NCBI GenBank assembly: GCA_964449325.1
Contig: CAYUYJ010000001.1
Coordinates: forward strand, 413,555-477,554
Direction: 5' to 3'
DNA from: RGIG3002 sp964449325
GTDB lineage: Bacteria; Bacillota; Clostridia; Lachnospirales; Lachnospiraceae
Length of the DNA stretch: 64,000 nucleotides
Below the pieces are notes generated by a model, which saw only the letters and a program-made list of their open reading frames with translations, had not been told where the DNA came from and made no database searches. Below are positions 26,017-33,656 of this stretch, piece by piece. Each line of letters opens with the position of its first letter. The stretch's first letter is position 1. A program made the translations under genes and the position numbers.

Positions 26017-27201
26017 TTACTGCTGTAAACCACTCAAAGTAAACTGTTTTTTCCGTTCCAACTCCATTTCCTGCAATTCTTCAACTCTGCTGGTTACAGC
26101 CTTAGACAGAACCTCTATACGTTCCTCATCTATATATTCCGTCGGCACAAAGATTTCTCTTATATCATCCTTTAGGTTTCTAAGTTCCTCAAACGGAACC
26201 CAGCTAAAGTCTGAAACCAATTCCATCTGTCTTGACGCATTTGAATAAAATGGTTTTGTTTCAATTTCGCCTAACGGATTGATTGCCCTTGTGAGCTTAT
26301 CATGCCAAAGACTTGTTCCGCTATCAAATACCGGTGCCGGACCTATCCATTCCAAGGTTTCCACATTTCGAATTGCCCCCAAATTCCCAAAGTGCCGATC
26401 CGTATTTGCCATTAAATAATCAAATACCAGTATGTAATCAATAAATTCTTTCATCCCCGGAATGTCAAGTTTTTCGCAGGCATTCATGAAATGTTCGTAA
26501 GAAGAATACTGGCTTCTCTTTTTCATGCTGCGGTTAATACTTACTGCATTTACCAATTCTGTATTAATATCAATAAAATTTTCGCACACACTGTATGGAA
26601 TACCATCTTCCAACAACACATTATAAGATACATAATTTTTACAGCCAAGTCTTTGATGCAGTCTTGTTCCAAACACTTCGTTGATTGGTTCCTGCATAAA
26701 TGGATTACTTCCGGCCTTTATCAAACATCGTTTTCCATCAATAATCTTCCATTTCTTTTTCAGCCATCCATCCGAAGTGTTACATGGAGACATCAAATCA
26801 ATATCCGGTGAGGCAGGTTGACCGAACAATATGTTACCTACATCATCTGAAAAATCATTGTCAAAAAAATTAATATTTTTCCATTCCAGTTCGCTATCCA
26901 TAGGCTTCATCCAATACTGGTCAGACAAACTAAGTCCATAACACCTTAATAATAACTGCTCTGAATGCCGGATGCTTAATCTCTCCAATGCCGTTCTGAT
27001 TCCCAATCTGCTTGCAGGAATACTTCTGCCAAACCACCATTCGTTCAGTTCTTTTTTGTTTGGAATTCCGGATTTTGCATCTATTCCAACAGGCAGGAAA
27101 TCCAATTCGTAAGTCTTCAATACTTTTAATATTGTTGCAGTATCCTCATCCAATTTAAGCTCTACTACTGGCATATTTTTATTCATCAATATACACTTCA
27201 T
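26017..27201 (-). CDS. Stand-alone HipA-like Ser/Thr kinase
   Basis: 394 residues. HipA C-terminal kinase features: ATP-contact Lys in CLIKAGSN (about residue 162), catalytic loop MANTDRHFGN with Asp268 and Asn273, and metal-binding Asp293 in APVFDSGTS. The N-terminal 130 residues are not the usual HipA N-domain and no HipB-like DNA-binding gene is adjacent, so this is an orphan kinase in the manner of CtkA-type or excision-associated HipA relatives. ATG 27201 has GGAGG at a good distance. Neighbours on one side are transposase debris and on the other rlmD. A toxin, phage-defence or regulatory kinase role is inference. Confidence 0.82.
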   Translation of the reverse strand: MKCILMNKNMPVVELKLDEDTATILKVLKTYELDFLPVGIDAKSGIPNKKELNEWWFGRSIPASRLGIRTALERLSIRHSEQLLLRCYGLSLSDQYWMKPMDSELEWKNINFFDNDFSDDVGNILFGQPASPDIDLMSPCNTSDGWLKKKWKIIDGKRCLIKAGSNPFMQEPINEVFGTRLHQRLGCKNYVSYNVLLEDGIPYSVCENFIDINTELVNAVSINRSMKKRSQYSSYEHFMNACEKLDIPGMKEFIDYILVFDYLMANTDRHFGNLGAIRNVETLEWIGPAPVFDSGTSLWHDKLTRAINPLGEIETKPFYSNASRQMELVSDFSWVPFEELRNLKDDIREIFVPTEYIDEERIEVLSKAVTSRVEELQEMELERKKQFTLSGLQQ

Positions 27202-27320
27202 GGATCTCCACCTCCTTGCAAGCTTACTATCAATTTGCTTTTATTTTATCCAACTCGTTTAAAAAAGTACAGATACGAAATATATCTTATTCCGTCATCT
27301 CATATTCGAGCAGAATATAC

Positions 27321-28763
27321 TTATTTTCTACACAATTTCACACAGACCTCGGTATGCACCGTCATCCCAAACTGGTCCACCCCTCTCACTCTCTTCACCT
27401 CATACCCACCATCGCACAGCACCCGCAAATCCCGTGCCAACGTAGCAGAATCACAGCTCACATACACAATCCGCTCCGGCTTCATCTTGAGCATCGTCTC
27501 CAGACATACCTCATCGCAGCCCTTCCGCGGCGGATCTACCACGATTACATCCGGCTGCCGCATAGCAGAATCTGTTTCTGCTTTTTCATAAAAAGCAGGC
27601 AGCACCTCCTCTGCTTTTCCCACAAAAAACTCTGCGTTCGTGATTCCGTTATTCTCCGCATTCCTCCTTGCATCCTCAATTGCCTGCGGAATGATTTCCA
27701 CGCCGTAAACCTTCTTTGCCTTCTGTGCCAGAAACAGGGAAATGGTGCCGATACCGCAGTACAAATCCCACACCGTTTCCTTGCCGGTCAATCCGGCGTA
27801 AGAAAGAGCCAGACTGTAGAGTTTCTCGGTCTGGCGGGGATTGACCTGATAAAAGGACAGGGGGGAAATTTGAAAACAGATTGCCTTTCCGGTTTCCCGG
27901 AAGTTTTCTCCCTCCAGGACGTGTATACTGTCCTCAATGGTATCGCTGCCCCAAAGTGTATGCACCTCTTTTCCCATAATGACATTGGTACGCTCTTTAT
28001 TGATGCTTACGGAAATACTGGTCATTCCTTTTATTTTCTGCAAAGCTTCCAACAGCTTATCCTGCCTTGGCAGGAAACTTCCGTCCTTTCTGCGCCCACC
28101 GTTAATCACAAGGCACACCATAATCTGACCGCTTGTAAAACCGGTACGAATCAAAATGTGGCGCACCAGTCCTGTGCCGTTGGTTTCCTCATAGGCACTG
28201 ACCTTTTCGCTCTCCATATAAGTCAGAATCGTGTCCAGAATCTCTTTATTTTCCGGTACTCCTAAATAGCAGTCACGATTGGGAATGATGGTATGTGTCC
28301 GTCCGGCGTAGAATCCGGTAATGGGCTTTCCGTCCTTATCGGTTCCCACCGGAAACTGTGCCTTGTTCCGATAACGGAAGGGCTCTTCCATGCCCACAAT
28401 CGGCTCCATCACACGTTCCACAAAAGTCTCCTCAAACTTACCGATACGAATCAGATTTCCTTTGATTTTGTCCTGCTTAAACTGTAGCTGACGTTCATAA
28501 CTCATTGCCTGAATCTGGCAGCCGCCGCACTGTTTATGAAAAGTACATTTCGGCTCCACCCGAAAAGGAGAAGGTGTCAGTACCTTCTCCAGTTTTGCAT
28601 AGGCATAGTTTTTCTTTGCCTTCATGATTTTCACCAAAACAGTGTCACCGATGACGGCATCCTTTACAAACAGAGTAAAACCATCTACTTTTCCGATACC
28701 TTCCCCATCCGTTCCGATATCTTCGATTGTCACTGTCAGCACATCATTTTTCTTATAATCCAT
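27321..28763 (-). CDS. rlmD: 23S rRNA (uracil-5-)-methyltransferase, RlmD/RlmCD (RumA) family
   Basis: 480 residues. N-terminal TRAM domain (TVTIEDIGTDGEGIGKVDGF), the four-cysteine iron-sulfur site starting CTFHKQCGGC, and a C-terminal methyltransferase domain with DLYCGIGTISLFLAQ, the DPPRKGCDE loop and catalytic Cys in IVYVSCDSATLARDL. It transfers a methyl group from S-adenosylmethionine to uridine in 23S rRNA; in Firmicutes one enzyme may modify both U747 and U1939. It follows yhaM in the same direction. Confidence 0.92.
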   Translation of the reverse strand: MDYKKNDVLTVTIEDIGTDGEGIGKVDGFTLFVKDAVIGDTVLVKIMKAKKNYAYAKLEKVLTPSPFRVEPKCTFHKQCGGCQIQAMSYERQLQFKQDKIKGNLIRIGKFEETFVERVMEPIVGMEEPFRYRNKAQFPVGTDKDGKPITGFYAGRTHTIIPNRDCYLGVPENKEILDTILTYMESEKVSAYEETNGTGLVRHILIRTGFTSGQIMVCLVINGGRRKDGSFLPRQDKLLEALQKIKGMTSISVSINKERTNVIMGKEVHTLWGSDTIEDSIHVLEGENFRETGKAICFQISPLSFYQVNPRQTEKLYSLALSYAGLTGKETVWDLYCGIGTISLFLAQKAKKVYGVEIIPQAIEDARRNAENNGITNAEFFVGKAEEVLPAFYEKAETDSAMRQPDVIVVDPPRKGCDEVCLETMLKMKPERIVYVSCDSATLARDLRVLCDGGYEVKRVRGVDQFGMTVHTEVCVKLCRK

Positions 28764-28878
28764 CCGTTACGCTTCCTTTTTCTTTCAAAATCCTTATTTC
28801 GCATCCGTTCTCAACCATTCTGTTTTCATTTATTTTATTTCGGATACGCCTTCCTGCTTCTGCATTTCCATTCGGATT

Positions 28879-29823
28879 CTATTCCATCTTTGTTCCAATC
28901 AGATTAGATTCAAACAGTCTGTTATAACCAAGCCACCCCTGCTCGGATGTACCGCTTAAGATCTCGGTAAAGGTCTGCATTTTTGCATCTGTGTTATCTG
29001 CAAAGGTAAGTGCAACCGCCTCCATAATTGCGGGTTTTTTGGGTGAACCGAATTCCAATTCACCATGATGGGACAAAATGCAATGCTTCAATTCATTAGC
29101 AAGAACAACCGGAAAGCCGTCAATCTTCCTTATCCGTTCCCCAACCATTTCACACCCGATAATAATGTGTCCCAAAAACTGGCCTTCGTCGGTATAATCG
29201 TTTTCCGGGAATGCGGAAAGTTCCTTGGTTTTGCCGATATCATGACAGATTGCCGCCGAAAGAAGTAAATCTCTGTTTAACAATGGATAGGCCTTACTGT
29301 AATAATCACAAAGCTTTGTAACACTCAAAGTATGCTCCAAAAGTCCGCCCACAAAACCGTGATGCACAGTTTTCGCCGCAGAAGATTTCTTAAACGCTTT
29401 TACAAAATTCTCATCCTTTACAAACAGGTCTTCCAACAGCATTTTCAAATAGCGATTTTCCAGACTTCCGATAATTGTCAGAAGTTCTTTATACATTTCT
29501 TCAATGTCCTTTGTGCTTACCGGAAGGTAATCGGCAGGATTATATTCACCCTCCTGACAGACGCGGATTCTCTTTACATTTACCTGCAAAGCTCCTTGGA
29601 AATTATTAACCTCCCCATACACTTCTATGTAGTCCAGCGTATCATATTCTCCGATACCGGCGCTGTTAGGCTCCCACACCTTGGCATCTATCGTTCCGGT
29701 TCTGTCCTGTAAAATAACATTTTCATAAGGTTTACCATTCTTGGTAACAGCTGATTGTTTATGTTTACATAAGTAAATATCAAATACTCTGTCGCCCTCT
29801 TTATAATCCTTGATAAATTTCAT
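28879..29823 (-). CDS. yhaM: 3'-5' exoribonuclease YhaM
   Basis: 314 residues, exactly the family length. An OB-fold nucleic-acid-binding domain (residues 10-100, with VILQDRTGTIDAKVW) precedes an HD domain: HHGFVGGLLEHTLSV, then SAAICHDIGKTKEL and LKHCILSHHGELEFG supply the metal-binding His and Asp residues. ATG 29823 is chosen for GGAGGAG directly upstream and a family-typical MKFIKDYKEGD start. A hairpin GCAGCAG/CTGCTGC (29837-29861) lies just before the ribosome site and might control translation. The IS110 element inserted upstream may have altered its promoter. Confidence 0.92.
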   Translation of the reverse strand: MKFIKDYKEGDRVFDIYLCKHKQSAVTKNGKPYENVILQDRTGTIDAKVWEPNSAGIGEYDTLDYIEVYGEVNNFQGALQVNVKRIRVCQEGEYNPADYLPVSTKDIEEMYKELLTIIGSLENRYLKMLLEDLFVKDENFVKAFKKSSAAKTVHHGFVGGLLEHTLSVTKLCDYYSKAYPLLNRDLLLSAAICHDIGKTKELSAFPENDYTDEGQFLGHIIIGCEMVGERIRKIDGFPVVLANELKHCILSHHGELEFGSPKKPAIMEAVALTFADNTDAKMQTFTEILSGTSEQGWLGYNRLFESNLIGTKME

Positions 29824-29964
29824 CTTCTCCTCCGTAGCAGCAGATTTCTGTTTCCTGCTGCATCTCCTTCCTATAATGTCAAGCCCTAAATCATTGATTT
29901 TATAGGCTTTTCTTGAAATATTTACCTCATAAAACAGAGCCAAAAGTGTATGACAGTCATTGTA

Positions 29965-30395
29965 TCTAGTACTGCACAGTTAGAAGAGGGTGCAGTTTAT
30001 AAAGCGTCCCTTTGTTTTGCTTTATAAAGGCTATAAATCCTCTGTTAACCATGATGGTGAACCTTCCGTGTCTAATGGTATCGTGTACCAACTTCCTTCG
30101 TCCCACCTGCTCATACACCGAGTGCTCGCTAAGCTTTCTAACAGGGTCATTGCCCTACGGAGTGAACTACTGCAAGCTACAGCTCTTGTTTATATTTTGA
30201 TTTTACTGACCTGCCCTTTCCGCAGGGTACGGATATTCCGTGGACGCTTCCCCTGTTTCGTTACCTGCTGGTCATTGTGCTGATGCAGTGCCTGTTGCAC
30301 TCCATCGTTATCGGGTTTCTTTCCAGAACCCTGCCCGATTCCGGAATCATCCGGAACCCGGCAAGGCTCTGGAATAAATAATGCTGTCGATTGTC
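29965..30395 (-). ncRNA. Structured non-coding end of the IS110-family element (candidate bridge/seek RNA)
   Basis: About 430 bases between the transposase stop codon and host DNA, with no supported gene. Read on the transposase strand it folds heavily. A 54-base hairpin (30321-30374) has 15 outer pairs, one G-G mismatch, 9 inner pairs and a 4-base loop; its G-U pairs exist only in minus-strand RNA. Further small stems include ACGGA/TCCGT, GGTA/TACC, AGTGC/GCACT and CGAG/CTCG. IS110-family elements encode their guide RNA in a non-coding end, so this is the natural place, but the target- and donor-binding loops have not been mapped. Confidence 0.5.
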
Positions 30396-31823
30396 TTATG
30401 CTGCAATCGCTTCCTTCTTTTCCGGCCGTCTGATGTCCATCAACATCTTCTTCGGATCATAGACCGTGCCTTTCTTCAGAATCGTGTAGATTATCCTCAG
30501 AAGCTTGCAGGCTATCACAATCAATGACTGCATCTTTTTCAGCGGATTATCGGCTCGCGTCGTATAGTACATATGGAGTTCTTTGAATTCCTCCGCATGT
30601 GCCACTGCTGACTTTGCCGCTTGAAACAACCAGTATCTGAGTCGTTTGCGTCCTCTGTGACTGATCTTGGTTTCTCCCTTATGCTTTCCTGAGCTGCATG
30701 CTACAAGACCTAATCCACTTAATTTTTGTATTTCCTTAACATCATCAAATCTCGAAATGTCTCCCATCTCTGCAAGGATTCCGGAAAGTGTGCTTTCTCC
30801 CATTCCCGATATCTCCAGAATGTTACCGGTATGCGGTATTTCCTGACATTTCTGGTTGATCTGTTTCTCTATAACAGCAAGTTCAGCATCCAGCTCCATG
30901 ATCTTCTGCACAAACCACTTTACAGCCTCCTTACCTGCAATGGCTCCATCCTTAATCCCAACACTTGCTTTCGCATACTGTAAGATTTCTCCTGCTCTGC
31001 TATAGCCGCGTCCTCTGAGCTTGGCATCATGCCAGATTCGTCTTATTCCATCTTCACCAAGTGCTATCAGATCATCCGGGAATGGTGCCTGTTTCAGCAG
31101 TTCCAGACTAAATGCACCATCGACTTTTCCCAACGCATCCTTATACTCCGGGAAATATATTTTCATCTCTCTGTGCATCCGGTTGATTGTCCGGATTCTG
31201 TCCTCATTCAGCTGATCTCTGAACATGGATAACCTGCGAAGCTCCGCATAAAGTTTTTCCGGAAGGTATGGCATACCAAAGTTGCCATCCTTGACAAGAT
31301 TTGCTATCAGTTTCGGATCCTTCCTGTCATCCTTCATCTGGCTGTTATCTTCAACCTCCTTTGTCTGCTTCACAGCGTAAGGGTTTACCTGAACAACACT
31401 GATTCCATTTGAAATCATCCATGTCGCAAGGCAGAACCAGTAGTGGCCGGTCGGCTCTAAGCCAAGTACTATCTGACTCTTATCATGTTCCGCAGCTATC
31501 TTTACTGCCCATTCCTTTGCACTTTGGAATCCCTCATAATCATTGTTGAAAGAATATACGGACTTACTGAGCTCCCTTCCTCTGGTATCAATAGCTCTCA
31601 TATAGTGTGTTTCACTGCCCACATCGCATCCTAAGATAAGCATGCCATCACTGATAAAGGAGAGTTTTTCATTTTTATCGAACTTACCATTGGTTTCCAA
31701 CTCACGCCAGGTTGAAGCTGTGAGATTTTCCTTGATCACCTCCGCTTTTTTCAAAAGCTCCTGCTGTTCAAAAATATTTGCTGTAACTACTTGATTTTTC
31801 TTCTTTGTGCCTTTAACATTCAT
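30396..31823 (-). CDS. IS110-family transposase (DEDD recombinase)
   Basis: 475 residues, intact. The RuvC-like DEDD domain has LGCDVGSETHYM (first Asp), IVLGLEPTGHYW (Glu) and SQMKDDRKDPKLIA (Asp pair). The C-terminal Transposase_20 domain has LEISGMGESTLSGILAEMG and KISHRGRKRLRYWLFQAA. An N-terminal extension of about 55 residues is charged and predicted helical. The ribosome site GAGGT lies inside a hairpin. The gene seems functional: no stops or frameshifts. Confidence 0.92.
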   Translation of the reverse strand: MNVKGTKKKNQVVTANIFEQQELLKKAEVIKENLTASTWRELETNGKFDKNEKLSFISDGMLILGCDVGSETHYMRAIDTRGRELSKSVYSFNNDYEGFQSAKEWAVKIAAEHDKSQIVLGLEPTGHYWFCLATWMISNGISVVQVNPYAVKQTKEVEDNSQMKDDRKDPKLIANLVKDGNFGMPYLPEKLYAELRRLSMFRDQLNEDRIRTINRMHREMKIYFPEYKDALGKVDGAFSLELLKQAPFPDDLIALGEDGIRRIWHDAKLRGRGYSRAGEILQYAKASVGIKDGAIAGKEAVKWFVQKIMELDAELAVIEKQINQKCQEIPHTGNILEISGMGESTLSGILAEMGDISRFDDVKEIQKLSGLGLVACSSGKHKGETKISHRGRKRLRYWLFQAAKSAVAHAEEFKELHMYYTTRADNPLKKMQSLIVIACKLLRIIYTILKKGTVYDPKKMLMDIRRPEKKEAIAA

Positions 31824-31828
31824 TTTAG

Positions 31829-31910
31829 ATACCTCTTGTATTCTTTAGATTTTACCAACTAGCCAGGTCAGTAATAATCTAAATTTACTTGAGGTATTTT
31901 TTTGTGTCAA
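31829..31910 (-). promoter_or_regulatory. Transposase promoter embedded in an RBS-sequestering hairpin
   Basis: Promoter on the minus strand: -35 TTGACA (31905-31910), 17-base spacer, -10 TAAATT (31882-31887), start expected near 31875. A two-part stem pairs 31891-31897 with 31829-31835 and 31876-31883 with 31844-31851; the second arm contains the GAGGT ribosome site. Transcripts from this promoter lack most of the first arm, while read-through transcripts from outside would include it and hide the ribosome site. Confidence 0.6.
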
Positions 31911-32021
31911 TCTCTTGACCTATTTAAAGTATACAGGAAGCTTTCTTCATTCTCTAAATTCAATGCACTTTAATTGACGCTTTTTCAAGCAATGCTTTTT
32001 ATACTATTCTCTGCTGCATGT

Positions 32022-33335
32022 TTATTTCATCTTTCTCAATTCCACATCCAGCTCTATCGGCTGATATTCATCTACACCCTGCCGCTGCACCGTCAGGGTC
32101 ACCGTAGTTCCCGGCGGTGTATTCAAAACAGCATTTGTCAAATCCGCATAGGTAACAATTTCACTGTCACCGAAACCTGTAATCACATCTCCGCTTTGGA
32201 TTCCGTAATCCATTGCCGGAGAATCCAGTGTAATACTCTTCACATAAGCGCCTTTTGGCACCCCAAGCTGTTCCTCTGCTTCTTTCGTAACATCCGTTCC
32301 GATAATACCAAGATAGGACAATTCCTGCCCGTTAGACAGCTTTTCAATTACTTTTTTCAGCTCTGTAATGCCAAGCGCCGACACCAGATTTTTTGTGTCC
32401 GTACTGTTATGGCTGTTATCCAAAATACCGATAACCTGCCCCTGCAGATTCAGCAAAATCCCACTTGCATTCTGACTGCCGTAAATATCGGTAGTCAACA
32501 GATAATAATTGGCATCGTTGGTATACACCTGTGTTCCCATAGAAGTGAGTACTCCGTAACACACAGATTCACTTGCACCGAACGGACTTCCCACTGCAAT
32601 AACCGGCATCCCCAACAGCTTTCCGGACACAGAATTACCAAACTTTGCATAAACAATCTTTTCTTTTGTTCCGCTACTGATTTCCTGAAGCGGTACGGCT
32701 ATCACACCTAAACCGGTATTGGCATCACTCTGTTTTATGGAAGCCTCCGCCTGTGTACCATCCGCAAAAGTAACTAAAATGGTTTCCCCGTTTTCTATCA
32801 CGGCCTTATCTGCAAGAATTAAGAGTTCACGTCCATTATCCGCGATAATCAGTCCGGAAGTAACACCTTTACTTTCGTAGGTATTATTAAACCAGTCCAC
32901 ATCCGAGCTGACGCTGGTCACTGTTGCCACTGACTTTTCCGCTTCTTTCGCAAGACTTGCAAGAGACTCATAAATTCCCTTATAGTCTTCCAAATCCAAC
33001 TGCACCCCGGAAAGAATCTGCTCAATTTGTTCTTCCTCCAGTTTAACAGCATTTTCTGTTTCAAGTTCTGTATCCTCTTCCGTCAGCATATCTTCAGGCA
33101 ACATTTCTTCCGTGGTATCCGGAAGTTCAATGACCTCCGGCTCCTCCTCCGGGTACAGCCAGTTACTGAAAACAGGCTCCAGTACCAAAAACGTAAGGCA
33201 GGCAACCAGACCGAAAATCAATGCCATGGATGCCGTGATTACTGTCCTGCGCAGCAATTTCTTTTTATTCACAGGCCTTTCCTTAATCCGCTCACTCATA
33301 AAATCAGAGTCCTGATTTTTTTCCAAATCGCTCAT
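32022..33335 (-). CDS. HtrA/DegP-like membrane protein with degenerate protease triad and PDZ domain
   Basis: 437 residues. Short cytoplasmic part, one membrane helix (about 31-55), an acidic linker, a trypsin-like domain (about 140-310) and a PDZ domain (YVKSITLDSPAMDYGIQSGD). Compared with HtrA, ILTNNHV reads ILADKAV (His to Ala), DLAVL reads GLGVI (Asp to Gly) and GNSGGPL reads QNASGIL (Ser to Ala). All three catalytic positions are therefore lost, so it is probably a pseudoprotease that binds misfolded or C-terminal peptides at the outer face of the membrane. Start 33335 has GGAG six bases upstream; earlier in-frame ATG codons have none. Confidence 0.82.
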   Translation of the reverse strand: MSDLEKNQDSDFMSERIKERPVNKKKLLRRTVITASMALIFGLVACLTFLVLEPVFSNWLYPEEEPEVIELPDTTEEMLPEDMLTEEDTELETENAVKLEEEQIEQILSGVQLDLEDYKGIYESLASLAKEAEKSVATVTSVSSDVDWFNNTYESKGVTSGLIIADNGRELLILADKAVIENGETILVTFADGTQAEASIKQSDANTGLGVIAVPLQEISSGTKEKIVYAKFGNSVSGKLLGMPVIAVGSPFGASESVCYGVLTSMGTQVYTNDANYYLLTTDIYGSQNASGILLNLQGQVIGILDNSHNSTDTKNLVSALGITELKKVIEKLSNGQELSYLGIIGTDVTKEAEEQLGVPKGAYVKSITLDSPAMDYGIQSGDVITGFGDSEIVTYADLTNAVLNTPPGTTVTLTVQRQGVDEYQPIELDVELRKMK

Positions 33336-33412
33336 AAGCTTCTCCATTTCTATTTTATCTGTTTCATGTACTGTCCGGCACATGATTCCACTCAAAAAGA
33401 TATACGCTTTAC

Positions 33413-33441
33413 ATTATAAAGGTTTCCGTCCTTCCCTTCAA
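33413..33441 (-). promoter_or_regulatory. Promoter of the HtrA-like gene
   Basis: Minus strand: -35 TTGAAG (33436-33441), 17-base spacer, -10 TATAAT (33413-33418), leader of about 75 bases. Confidence 0.65.
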
Positions 33442-33513
33442 TAACTTTTCTCCACGGAAAATAAAGCGGAAAATAAACTGCAACACAATGTAAAGAAACC
33501 CGCTTTTAAATCA

Positions 33514-33596
33514 TAGTATTTTAAAAAAAGATATGTTAAAATTAGGGATAGTTGTAACAGCACAGACAACTACCGGAAAAAGAGCGACTGTGCTGT
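33514..33596 (+). promoter_or_regulatory. Possible mutS2 promoter and leader hairpin
   Basis: An extended -10 TGTTAAAAT (33534-33542) with a poor -35 is followed by a perfect 9-base stem, ACAGCACAG (33557-33565) with CTGTGCTGT (33588-33596), around a 22-base loop. The stem would lie close to the 5' end of the mutS2 transcript. Confidence 0.35.
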
Positions 33597-33656
33597 AACG
33601 AAAATCTGCAAGAAAGGACAAACGCAAGCTTAACCCACTTGAAATCGGTATAAAGT

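Larger units (their letters stand above)
29965..31925 (-). mobile_element. IS110-family insertion sequence (boundaries approximate)
   Basis: One full transposase gene, a long folded 3' non-coding end and a short 5' leader, inserted between yhaM and the HtrA-like gene. No inverted repeats or target duplication are obvious, as expected for IS110 elements, so the ends are estimates. The long non-coding end lies downstream of the transposase, as in the IS1111 subgroup. Confidence 0.75.

Noticed and set aside
27216..28265. 349-codon open frame on the plus strand opposite rlmD
   Set aside because: It is antisense to a gene with clear domains and catalytic motifs, has no ribosome site, and its product is rich in His, Cys and Ser without recognisable structure.
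29837..29861. Hairpin before yhaM as a riboswitch
   Set aside because: Only a seven-pair stem; no conserved aptamer features were recognised.
29990..30283. 97-codon plus-strand frame in the IS110 non-coding end
   Set aside because: No ribosome site. The G-U pairing pattern shows that minus-strand RNA is the selected product.
31974..32711. 245-codon plus-strand frame opposite the HtrA-like gene
   Set aside because: Shadow of the real gene; no ribosome site and no protein-like pattern.
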